Shown: positions 19,601 through 27,079 of the stretch, piece by piece
How positions within the stretch are numbered: the first letter of the stretch is position 1
Layout: each line of letters opens with the position of its first letter
Assembly (NCBI RefSeq): GCF_003330765.1
Contig: NZ_CP024902.1
Location: forward strand, 930,001 to 994,000
Direction: 5' to 3'
Length of the DNA: 64,000 bases
Source of the DNA: Burkholderia pyrrocinia
GTDB taxonomy: Bacteria > Pseudomonadota > Gammaproteobacteria > Burkholderiales > Burkholderiaceae
Notes under the pieces: model-generated
Database searches by the model: none
Told to the model about the DNA's origin: nothing
What the model saw: the letters and a program-made list of their open reading frames with translations, nothing else
Program-made: the position numbers and the translations under genes

Positions 19601-20012
19601 CGCGTTGAAGGATCGATCGGTGCACCTGGTCGGCCGAGTCGACGAACTGGAGCCATGGTACGACGCTGCGCGTGTCGTCATTGCTCCGACTCGAATCGCC
19701 GCAGGTATTCCTCTCAAGGCGCATAGCGCGGCATCGCATGGCGTTCCGATGGTGGCGACCCGATTGATTGCCGAACAACTGGGGTGGGAGTCCGGCGTGC
19801 ATTTGCTGGCCGAGGACGACGCCGATGCGTTTGCCGATGCATGTGTGCGCTTGTATAACGACGAGGTGTTGTGGAATGCGATGCGGACGAATGCACTTGC
19901 ACGTGTCGCCGTCGATTGTTCGACGCAGCGTTTCGATCAGACGGTAAGCGACCTGTTTGCGCAGATTTTCGGCGGCGATAATCCGTCCCACAACTTGTCA
20001 ACTCAAAAGTGA
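16644..20012 (+). CDS. methyltransferase - coiled coil - GT2 - GT4 fusion protein
   Basis: A 1122-residue multidomain protein. Residues about 40-200 are a class I SAM methyltransferase (Methyltransf_24-like; VLVELGTHSGNSYSAF near 54, LLHIDGLHTYEAV near 141, VLFHDINV near 168). About 250-383 is a charged, heptad-like coiled coil. A junction SSTSWRVTAPMR (about 387-398) follows. A GT2 domain begins near 472 (ILLIFYNS, FLNNDALLM near 558), and a GT4-like domain begins near 740 (FLFVGGIHDDKSPNADS near 932). Methyltransferase plus coiled coil recalls WbdD, which caps O9a chains and measures their length; that role here is inference. The GTG at 16644 is chosen because AAGGAA precedes it. It overlaps the next gene by 4 bases. 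Confidence 0.85.
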   Translation: MENTTGQYSFPEIIEALGVDGELFWEPRRLVSPGAWAGHIATAFWLVKAIQPRVLVELGTHSGNSYSAFCQAVSQYGLSTRCFAVDTWQGDEHAGQYDERVFESISKFNDLHYAGFSKLLRMTFDEARAYFPSHPQGEIDLLHIDGLHTYEAVKHDFDTWIDALSDRAVVLFHDINVRERGFGVWQLWQELSAKYPSFEFDNSEGLGVLCTGSESAPLIAKLTALGADPTAASTIRAMFAARGEAFRRHVQVVDLDRHANNLSGEIVRLSHEAQAAKAGFDERVGALTSDLAQERAVRQTLESGAADAAAAQEVLRQRIVALEVDLARARDEQSSRAASKAECARLSSEVERLEAKLALQHSEHEGQLHSLMESELRERDQIVQSFRSSTSWRVTAPMRAVITRLRGSGVVNPLALSSTGVSGTDGSSTGAQGISDAGLGTDAKAAMRAGFKVRFDAFLTSSGMLRFKQHAEPDVSILLIFYNSVELSYACLASIAEVLSDSEIRAEVIILDNASTDATSRLLDRIEGATIIRSKENLHFLKGTNRAAKEARGKYLLFLNNDALLMSGSLEAAVSLCEAEGDVGAVGGRIILPDGLLQEAGSVVWRNGACTGYGRGAAPEGAEYMFRRDVDYCSGAFLLTPRQLFEGLNAFDERYAPAYYEETDYCLRLWESGHRVVFDPDIVIMHYEFGSASTSAQALQLQQRNHGIFRERHANWLREQHEVAPDKILWARAARSNRKRLLFIEDRVPHESLGAGYPRALELLCSLEKAGADITLFPMFRHDESWPAIRRTVPASVEVMRDHSARDLPRFLKERAGYYDAIVVCRPHNMEAFLGATNRGKSPWVSNTPIIYDAESLFSSRVLLERKLSGETASPDEARKLIADEIALTRPAKAIISVSEAEKRQFESHGVGPVYVLGHAAEPTPTPRAFRQRADFLFVGGIHDDKSPNADSLRWFVTQIWPRVIEKLGADLKLHIVGYNRAASVFALKDRSVHLVGRVDELEPWYDAARVVIAPTRIAAGIPLKAHSAASHGVPMVATRLIAEQLGWESGVHLLAEDDADAFADACVRLYNDEVLWNAMRTNALARVAVDCSTQRFDQTVSDLFAQIFGGDNPSHNLSTQK

Positions 20013-22306
20013 CTCAAATGATCGAGCCGACGCTCAACCCGGCGAATGATTTGACGCCTGAAGGGCCATGGTGGGTTGCCACCGGGCCGGATCCTTATTT
20101 TCTGCTCGATTTCGGTAACGCTGGGATCTCGGCGGGATGGCACCTCGTCACGCTCGAGATCGAACTCGAGAGCGGGGTTCTGGCACCGACGTTCTATTTC
20201 GACACCGGCACCGGTTTTTCTCAGGAGCTTGCGCAGGAGTTGCCCGCGTCGTCCTTGTCGTCGCAGGGGGCAATGATCGTATTTCCGGCGAACGTACACG
20301 CGATTCGCCTGGATCCGATGAGCTGTCCCGGACGTTTCAGAATCAAGCGGTTTTCGATTCAGCCGACGTCGAGGCTATCGCTGGCCTGGCGGCGCATGAA
20401 GCCAATGATCCGCCTGCTTCGAGACAAACCGGCGCTGTTTTTCCCGTATGCAGCACAAGCCGTTCGGCTGCTCAAGGAGCGTGGCGCCGCCGGTGCGCTG
20501 CGGCATGCACTCAGGGATCGCACGACCGATACCTTGCCGAACTCGTCGAGTAACGACTATGGCGATTGGGTCGCGCGCTACGATACGTTGTCGCATGACG
20601 ATGTATCCGGGATCGCGGCGCATATTCAGCGCTTGGTGCATCGCCCGCTCGTTTCCGTGCTGGTCCCCCTCTACAACACGCCTGAGCCGTTCCTGATCCG
20701 ATGCATCGAGTCGGTGCGCGAGCAGCTTTATGATCACTGGGAATTGTGCCTCGTCGATGATGCGTCGCCGCAACCTCATGTGCAGCGGATTTGCGAGCGA
20801 TACGCAGCGCAGGATTCGAGAATCCGCTATTTGCGCCGCGAGACGAATGGACATATTGCCGAAGCCACCAATTCGGCGCTGTCGCTTGCGACAGGCGAGT
20901 TCACCGCGCTGCTCGATCACGACGACGAGCTTGCCGCGCACGCCCTGTATATTGTGGCGGTGGAACTGAACAAGCAGCCCGATCTCGACATGCTCTACTC
21001 GGATGAAGACAAGATCGACGAACAGGGCAAACGTTACGAACCATGGTTCAAACCGGACTGGAATTACGATCTGATGCTGTCGCAGAATGCCGTGGTGCAT
21101 CTGGCGGTATATCGGACATCGATACTTCGGGCGATCGGCGGTTTCCGGAGTGCGTTCAACGGTAGCCAGGACTATGACGTGACGCTTCGCTTCAGCGAGA
21201 AAACCACGCCGGAGCGCATCAGGCACATTCCGTTCATTCTTTATCACTGGCGTGCAATCAGCGGTTCTGTCGCGCTTGCCACGACTGAGAAGATGTATCC
21301 ATATGAGGCGGCCGAGCGCGCGATTCGTGAACATCTGGAGAGAACCGGTCGGAGCGCGACGGTGGAACGTCAGCCGCATCTCGGCTACTACCAGGTCACG
21401 TGGCCGGTTCCGGCGCTTGAGCCGAAGGTAGCGATCATCATTCCCACGAAGGACAAGGTCGAACTGCTGCGTGTCGCAGTCGATTCGATTCTCGAGAAAA
21501 CGACCTACGAGAACTATGAAATCGTCATCGTGAACAATCGCAGTGTGGAAGCGAGCACGATGGAGTATTTCGCGCAGGCGCTGCAATCGCCGAAGGTGCG
21601 TTTGCTCGATTACGATAAGCCGTATAGTTTTGCTGCACTAAATAATTGGGCCGTGACCCAGACTGATGCGCCGTTGCTGGCTTTCGTGAACAACGACATT
21701 GAAGTGATCGAGCCGAACTGGTTGCGGGAAATGGTCGGGCACGCGCTACGTCCCGAAGTCGGCTCGGTCGGCGCGAAGCTGCTTTATCCGAACGGGACGA
21801 TTCAACACAGTGGTGTGGTCGTGGGTATTGGCGGCCTCGCGGGGCATCCGCATGTCGGAGAGCCCGGGGAAACGTTCGGTTATTTTGGCCGCGCCTCGTG
21901 CACTCAGCGGTATTCAGCTGTGACAGCGGCTTGCGTGGTGATGCGCCGCGAGGTCTTTCTTGAAGTCTCGGGTTTTGACGAGGTCAATTTCGCGGTGGCG
22001 TTCAATGACGTGGATCTTGGCTTGCGTTTGGGAAAGGCTGGTTACGCGAATGTATGGACGCCGCGCGCACTGCTTTTCCATCATGAATCCGCCAGCCTCG
22101 GACTGCCGACGAACGAAGATCGCCGCCGGCAGTTCCTTGAGGAGTGCGACAACTTTCGCAGAATCTGGGCGGATGTCATCAGGAACGATCCGTTCTATAA
22201 CCCAAATTTGACCGTAAGCGGTGGCGATTTCCGCCCCAATTTCCCTCCTCGCGTGCGCAGGCCGTGGGTCGAGCAGAATGACCTGCATGAAGGCGTGGTG
22301 GCGTAG
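20009..22306 (+). CDS. double GT2-domain glycosyltransferase with N-terminal extension
   Basis: A 765-residue protein. Residues 1 to about 120 form a beta-rich extension of unknown role that contains WHLVTLEIELESG. Two GT-A domains follow: the first near 214 (VSVLVPLYN, LLDHDDE near 301), the second near 472 (KVAIIIPTKDK, FVNNDIEV near 558). The body parallels the double GT2 protein at 13098, including HGRLNG-like NGHIAEATNSA and ERYAAQDSRI, so the two arose by duplication. GTG start at 20009 overlaps the previous stop (GTGA); ATG at 20018 is the alternative. It probably acts on the same glycan as its neighbours. Confidence 0.87.
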   Translation: MTQMIEPTLNPANDLTPEGPWWVATGPDPYFLLDFGNAGISAGWHLVTLEIELESGVLAPTFYFDTGTGFSQELAQELPASSLSSQGAMIVFPANVHAIRLDPMSCPGRFRIKRFSIQPTSRLSLAWRRMKPMIRLLRDKPALFFPYAAQAVRLLKERGAAGALRHALRDRTTDTLPNSSSNDYGDWVARYDTLSHDDVSGIAAHIQRLVHRPLVSVLVPLYNTPEPFLIRCIESVREQLYDHWELCLVDDASPQPHVQRICERYAAQDSRIRYLRRETNGHIAEATNSALSLATGEFTALLDHDDELAAHALYIVAVELNKQPDLDMLYSDEDKIDEQGKRYEPWFKPDWNYDLMLSQNAVVHLAVYRTSILRAIGGFRSAFNGSQDYDVTLRFSEKTTPERIRHIPFILYHWRAISGSVALATTEKMYPYEAAERAIREHLERTGRSATVERQPHLGYYQVTWPVPALEPKVAIIIPTKDKVELLRVAVDSILEKTTYENYEIVIVNNRSVEASTMEYFAQALQSPKVRLLDYDKPYSFAALNNWAVTQTDAPLLAFVNNDIEVIEPNWLREMVGHALRPEVGSVGAKLLYPNGTIQHSGVVVGIGGLAGHPHVGEPGETFGYFGRASCTQRYSAVTAACVVMRREVFLEVSGFDEVNFAVAFNDVDLGLRLGKAGYANVWTPRALLFHHESASLGLPTNEDRRRQFLEECDNFRRIWADVIRNDPFYNPNLTVSGGDFRPNFPPRVRRPWVEQNDLHEGVVA

Positions 22307-22406
22307 CGCCAGGCGATTGCACACCCGGCATGACGAACGCATATTGACTGCGGAGATCATGCCGGGGAGCGTGAAGTGCCCGGCGGGAAGATGCGTTTCT
22401 GTCCGA

Positions 22407-23663
22407 TCAGCTTCTCGTCAGCAAGCGCTTGAACGCACGCAGCGGCGATGTAATTCGCCAGCTTTTCGACGTCAATATTTCAATATGTGATCTGCGCATG
22501 TCGTCGAGTTCTGCTCTTGTCGTCGCCATCTTCGATCTGATATCGGCGAACGCTTCATTGGTCGAGTGCAGTTGCGCCTCGAGTTCTTCCTGTCTGTTAC
22601 GCGCGTCGTCGCGCTCGGTGTGAGCGCTTTGCAATGCATTGGACCATGCTTGCTGCTGTTGCTCCAATACGTGAATCGTCTCGTTGAGCGACGCGATTGT
22701 CGCATTCAATGTCTCGGTGGCGCGCAGGTGATCGTGGAGCGCAGCGTCGCTCGCTTGCTCGGACGCTTGTGTCAGGTGGAACTGCCGATCGAGCTGCCAT
22801 TCATATCTTAAAAGCGGCGAGATATCATCAAGATAGATACGCGCGTTTCTGGCGGCATCGGACAGCAACGTATTGTCGGCCGGAAGTTTGTTTCGCACCG
22901 ATTCGTCGAGTGCGGCAAAAAGTGCCTTTACCTGACGAGGCGCGGAGTGAAGTAAATCGAGATCCTCCGCGGCGAATCTGGTGTGTCTGAGGTCGCCGTC
23001 GATGAATTCCCTGTCGAATGTTGCCGCCTCGGACTCGATCAGCGGCAATCCCAACTCGGACGAGATTCGCGTCAATTCCGATTGAGGCGCGTCCAGCAGC
23101 GCGTCGTAACTGATGAGTGTCCGAGTGCTGCCGACAGTCATCTCGAGCGCGGAAAGCGTGTGAGTGAGCCAAAGGATATGCGATTTTTCTTCGGCGAACC
23201 GGTCGCGCTCCAGGAGCGAGCGTGCAACGCTGATCGGGTTGCGAACGGCAATGGCATACACGACACGGGATTGCAAGCTCGTGAGGACTGGTTGCCAGAA
23301 CCAGGACAGTCGGGCAATGCGCGGATCCTTGAGCGCAAAAGTCTTGCCGTCGCATTTTGCGCGAAGCATGGTTGCGGCTTTGACGCGGAGTTCATCCAGT
23401 CGATGCATGTCGATCGCGCTTGAGTTGATCGGTGCCATGGTGTCCCAGTCGAAACCCGCTGCGCGCATGACGTCGATGTTGATCTGGTTGACGTCGAGAT
23501 CTTCGAAAAATCCCTTGTCGTTGTTGCCTGCGGCTGCTGGCATAAGTCTCGAGCCGAGATCGGCACCGAGCGCTTCCATCGCACGTGTGAGAACGCTTGT
23601 ACCGCTACGGTGCATGCCGAGAACGACGATCAGGGTCGGTGGCGTGGACGAGGAATTGGGCAT
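22407..23663 (-). CDS. sulfotransferase-like protein with C-terminal coiled coil
   Basis: A 418-residue protein. The N-terminus carries the 5'-phosphosulfate loop of sulfotransferases (GMHRSGTS, residues 16-23), and RNPISVARSLLERD is a good candidate for the 3'-phosphate-binding region. Residues about 290-395 form a Gln/Glu/Asp-rich coiled coil, followed by the tail SKSWRITSPLRAFKRLL, close to the SSTSWRVTAPMR junction in the fusion protein at 16644. Sulfation of a surface glycan is the likely role; PAPS as donor is inferred. It is the only gene between 7 and 31.7 kb on the minus strand, so it is expressed separately from the rest of the locus. Confidence 0.78.
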   Translation of the reverse strand: MPNSSSTPPTLIVVLGMHRSGTSVLTRAMEALGADLGSRLMPAAAGNNDKGFFEDLDVNQINIDVMRAAGFDWDTMAPINSSAIDMHRLDELRVKAATMLRAKCDGKTFALKDPRIARLSWFWQPVLTSLQSRVVYAIAVRNPISVARSLLERDRFAEEKSHILWLTHTLSALEMTVGSTRTLISYDALLDAPQSELTRISSELGLPLIESEAATFDREFIDGDLRHTRFAAEDLDLLHSAPRQVKALFAALDESVRNKLPADNTLLSDAARNARIYLDDISPLLRYEWQLDRQFHLTQASEQASDAALHDHLRATETLNATIASLNETIHVLEQQQQAWSNALQSAHTERDDARNRQEELEAQLHSTNEAFADIRSKMATTRAELDDMRRSHIEILTSKSWRITSPLRAFKRLLTRS

Positions 23664-24237
23664 AGGGTGAAACGGACCAGTCGATAAAGGGGACGTATTT
23701 GCGTCGCTGCTTCAGAGATCGGTGCCATGAGCGAGACGCCGGTGTCGCCGTGTTCAAGTGGTCTCTTGGGGGGCAAGCGGGCACTCTGACGGTCGTTGCA
23801 CGACAGCGGCTCGGCGCATTGTCGGATATGCGGCGCATCGGGAGGCGGAGGGTACATTCTAAGCAAACATGGAATGCGAGCGCGATATGAGAGTGGCTAT
23901 TTTCGGACGGGCCGTTACCATGCGTTGCTCGCACACGGCATGGACTCCATCGAAGGCAGGATTGTTCTGACTGGCCAGTGGTTGAGAGAGGCGCACGTAG
24001 TTGGTGTCGTGTGTGCTTGATGTCACCGACCCATCCTATTCGACGGCATGCAGAAAAACGGGGGCAGATTCTCTGGTTGCCGCCAGACGGGCAGACGTTA
24101 AAATAACAGGCTGACGCCGCATATCGAACGGAAAGCGGGCTTGTACGGTTCGGTAGCCGTGAGAGACGCTTGATCTCTCATGCTTCGGCAATCTGTCCAA
24201 CCAGCGCTTCATCGTCAGGCGCGTAGTCGAACCACGG
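23664..24237. other. 574-base non-coding gap with possible gene scar
   Basis: No complete gene is supported. The stretch separates the minus-strand sulfotransferase from the plus-strand GT2 gene at 24238, so it should contain two outward promoters, none of which I can place with confidence. Short protein-like pieces occur: a plus-strand frame ending at 24020, and a minus-strand piece ending at 24178 with HPWFDYAPDDEALVGQ. They suggest that a gene was deleted here. Composition changes from the lower-GC O-antigen core to high GC just after this gap. Confidence 0.5.
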
Positions 24238-24258
24238 ATGAATGTAATAAGCGTGCCA
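24178..24258 (-). pseudogene. possible C-terminal gene remnant
   Basis: On the minus strand a short open frame reads WHAYYIHP then WFDYAPDDEALVGQIAEA and stops at 24178-24180. It looks like the natural end of a protein rather than random shadow coding, but the frame is closed about 8 residues upstream, and its 5' part overlaps the start of the GT2 gene on the other strand. The family is not recognised. Confidence 0.3.
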
Positions 24259-25083
24259 CCTCGCGATACCGACGGCTTGTCAGTTTCCATCGTCGTTTAC
24301 TACCCCGACGCCGTTCAACTTGAGCAGACACTGATCAGTCTGGGCGCTGCATGTGCACGCATGCGCATGGTTTCGCCCGAATGCCCGATCGATTTGTTTC
24401 TGATCGATAACGGCGGTCTCGGCGATGTCGAAGCGGTGGTCGACGAACTCGGTACAGAGGGCCTTACATGCCGGGTGCTGACGGGGCACGGTAATATCGG
24501 GTACGGAAGGGGGCACAATCTTGCCGTCGAACTGTCGACGCGGCCGATGCACTTGATTCTGAATCCCGACATCGATCTGGAGGCACATGCACTCGTTGCT
24601 GCCCGTGCGTTTCTCGATTCGCGTCCCGACGCTGGCGCGCTGACGCCGTGGATCGGCGATTACGCGGGCGGGCAGCAGTATCTCTGCCGCCGTTACCCGG
24701 CGGTGCTCGATCTGCTCGTGCGTGGCTTTCTGCCGGCGCGGTTCCGCGCACCTTTTGCGAAGCGCCTCGCCCGCTACGAAATGCGCGACGTGATCAACGA
24801 CCGCGACATCGTCTGGGACCCCCCCATCGTCAGCGGCTGCTTCATGCTGTTCCGCACCGAAGTCCTGAAGAAACTCGGCGGCTTCGATCCGCGCTACTTC
24901 CTGTACTTCGAAGACTACGATCTCAGCCTGCGCACCCATGACGTCGCCCGCGTCGCCTACGTCCCGTCGGTCCGCGTGATCCATCACGGCGGCGGCGCAT
25001 CCCGTAAGGGCTTCGCGCACATCCGTATGTTCGCCGCGTCGGCCTTCAAGTTTTACAACCGTTTCGGCTGGAGGCTGTGGTGA
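24238..25083 (+). CDS. GT2 family glycosyltransferase
   Basis: A 281-residue GT-A enzyme of the rhamnosyltransferase/WcaA-like group: VSIVVYYPD, HGNIGYGRGHN, LILNPDIDL as the DxD-type metal site, and a C-terminal YFLYFEDYDLSLR. Its stop overlaps the start of wbiG (GTGA at 25080), so it belongs to the wbiGHI end of the locus. GC content rises within this gene to the genome level, which marks the right border of the variable O-antigen core. Donor and linkage are unknown. Confidence 0.87.
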   Translation: MNVISVPPRDTDGLSVSIVVYYPDAVQLEQTLISLGAACARMRMVSPECPIDLFLIDNGGLGDVEAVVDELGTEGLTCRVLTGHGNIGYGRGHNLAVELSTRPMHLILNPDIDLEAHALVAARAFLDSRPDAGALTPWIGDYAGGQQYLCRRYPAVLDLLVRGFLPARFRAPFAKRLARYEMRDVINDRDIVWDPPIVSGCFMLFRTEVLKKLGGFDPRYFLYFEDYDLSLRTHDVARVAYVPSVRVIHHGGGASRKGFAHIRMFAASAFKFYNRFGWRLW

Positions 25084-26045
25084 GTCACCTCGTCGTCACC
25101 GGCGCGAACGGCTTCGTCGGCCGTGCGGTCTGCCGCCGCGCGCTGCAGGCCGGGCACACCGTCACCGCACTGGTCCGCCGTCCGGGCGGATGCATCGACG
25201 GCGTGCGCGAATGGGTGCACGGCGCCGCCGATTTCGATGGCCTGGATGAAGGGTGGCCGACCGATCTGGCAGCCGATTGCGCGATCCATCTTGCCGCCCG
25301 CGTGCACGTGATGCACGACGAGTCGCCCGATCCCGACGCCGCGTTCGATGCCACCAACGTCACTGGTACCCTGCGCCTCGCCGAGGCGGCGCGCAATCAC
25401 GGCGTACGCCGCATCGTCTTCGCGAGCAGCATCAAGGCGGTCGGCGAGGGTGACGGCGGCGTACCGCTGTCGGAAGCAACCGCCCCCGATCCGCAGGACG
25501 CATACGGCCGTTCGAAACTGCGTGCGGAGCAACAACTCGCGCAGTTCGGCGCATCGGCGGGACTCGACGTCGTCGTCGTTCGTCCGCCGCTCGTCTATGG
25601 CCCGGCCGTCCGCGCCAACTTCCTGCGGATGATGGACGCTGTCGCGCGCGGGATGCCGTTGCCGCTCGGCTCCGTTTCAGCACGTCGCAGCATCGTCTAC
25701 GTCGAAAACTTCGCTGACGCGTTGCTGCGTTGCGCAATCGACCCGCGCGCGGCCGGCGAATGCTTCCACGTCGCCGACGACGACGCGCCGTCGGTCGCGG
25801 GCCTGCTGCGTCTCGTCGGCGACGCGCTCGGCAAGCCGGCGCGGTTGGTTGCAGTGCCGCCAACGGTGCTGCGCGTGCTCGGGAAGCTGACTGGCCGCCA
25901 CGCGGCCATCGACCGCCTGACGGGCAGCCTGCAGCTCGATACGGGCCGGATCAGACGCGTGCTCGACTGGCATCCTCCCTATACGACCCGCCAGGGCCTC
26001 GAAGCGACCGCCGCATGGTATCGTTCGCGCGATACACAACAATAG
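25080..26045 (+). CDS. wbiG: NAD-dependent epimerase/dehydratase (WbiG-like)
   Basis: A 321-residue extended SDR protein with TGANGFVG at the N-terminus, an SS pair in FASSIKAVGEG, and DAYGRSKLRAE containing the YxxxK pair. It is related to UDP-hexose 4-epimerases/reductases encoded beside WecA-like transferases in many O-antigen loci, including the wbiG position in Burkholderia pseudomallei. It probably makes or reduces a UDP-N-acetyl-6-deoxyhexosamine. GTG at 25080 overlaps the previous stop; GTG at 25077 is an alternative. Confidence 0.82.
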   Translation: MSHLVVTGANGFVGRAVCRRALQAGHTVTALVRRPGGCIDGVREWVHGAADFDGLDEGWPTDLAADCAIHLAARVHVMHDESPDPDAAFDATNVTGTLRLAEAARNHGVRRIVFASSIKAVGEGDGGVPLSEATAPDPQDAYGRSKLRAEQQLAQFGASAGLDVVVVRPPLVYGPAVRANFLRMMDAVARGMPLPLGSVSARRSIVYVENFADALLRCAIDPRAAGECFHVADDDAPSVAGLLRLVGDALGKPARLVAVPPTVLRVLGKLTGRHAAIDRLTGSLQLDTGRIRRVLDWHPPYTTRQGLEATAAWYRSRDTQQ

Positions 26046-26050
26046 TCGAC

Positions 26051-27067
26051 ATGCTTTTCCCGATCTCCACATGGCCTGCTGCGGTCGTGGTGGCGCTGGT
26101 CGCCGCCATCGCATCGACGGCCATCCTGCGCGTGCTGCTCGCGACCGGCCTCGCATGGCGCCTCGCCACCGACATTCCGAACGACCGTTCGCTCCATACG
26201 CTGCCGACACCGCGCGTCGGCGGATGGGGCATCGTGCCGGTGAGCATCGTTGTGCTCCTGGCGCTGGCGCCGCGACTGTGGCTGATCGCCATCGCCGCCG
26301 CGGGGCTGGCCGCGATGTCCCAGATCGACGACCGCCGCGGGCTGCCGGCCCGCGTGCGGTTCTCGGCGCACTTGGCGGCAGTCGTCGCGCTGATCGTCGT
26401 CTTTCCGGCCGAAGCACCCTGGTGGTTGCTCGCTGGCGTGGGCTTCGCGATGGTCTGGCTGACGAACCTGTACAACTTCATGGATGGCGCCGACGGCCTC
26501 GCGGGCGGCATGGCGCTGTTCGGTTTCGGCGGGTACGCGGTCGCGGCGCTCACCGGCGCATCTGCGTCGCCCGATCTGGTCGTGGCCGGCGCAGCGGTCG
26601 CCGGCGCGGCGTTGGGCTTCCTGCTGCTCAACTTTCATCCGGCCAGGCTGTTCCTTGGCGACGCCGGCTCAATTCCGCTGGGATTTCTGGCCGGTGCGCT
26701 CGGTTACTGGGGCTGGCGCACCGGTGCCTGGCCGATCTGGTTCCCGGCGCTGGTATTCGCCCCCTTTATTGCAGATGCATCTGTAACACTTTTGAGACGT
26801 CTGTTACGCGGCGAAAAGTTCTGGCAAGCGCACCGGGAGCACTATTATCAAAGGATGGTCCGATCGGGCATAGGTCACGGTCGGACCGCTCTTTATTGGT
26901 ACCTCATCATGCTCGCCGGCATAATCGTCGCCGTGTGGGCAAAGGGCCGCCCGCAACTGCAGCAATGGCTGTCGTTCTTCGCGTGGTACGGCGTCCTGGC
27001 ATGGTTCGGATGGTTGATCGACATGCGTTGGCGCCGGTTTCAATCGGCTACCGAAAACAATTCGTGA
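26051..27067 (+). CDS. wbiH: WecA/WbpL-type undecaprenyl-phosphate sugar-1-phosphate transferase (WbiH-like)
   Basis: A 338-residue multi-spanning membrane enzyme of the MraY/WecA family with about ten hydrophobic segments. The catalytic motifs are NLYNFMDGADGLAGG, FLGDAGSIPLGFL and the cytoplasmic HREHYYQRM. It starts O-chain synthesis by moving a HexNAc-type 1-phosphate to undecaprenyl phosphate. It lies 5 bases after wbiG and 12 bases before the WbpM-like gene, the usual wbpL-wbpM arrangement. A second, dissimilar transferase of this family is encoded at 31733-32839. Confidence 0.9.
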   Translation: MLFPISTWPAAVVVALVAAIASTAILRVLLATGLAWRLATDIPNDRSLHTLPTPRVGGWGIVPVSIVVLLALAPRLWLIAIAAAGLAAMSQIDDRRGLPARVRFSAHLAAVVALIVVFPAEAPWWLLAGVGFAMVWLTNLYNFMDGADGLAGGMALFGFGGYAVAALTGASASPDLVVAGAAVAGAALGFLLLNFHPARLFLGDAGSIPLGFLAGALGYWGWRTGAWPIWFPALVFAPFIADASVTLLRRLLRGEKFWQAHREHYYQRMVRSGIGHGRTALYWYLIMLAGIIVAVWAKGRPQLQQWLSFFAWYGVLAWFGWLIDMRWRRFQSATENNS

Positions 27068-27079
27068 GGTTTCCCGCCG

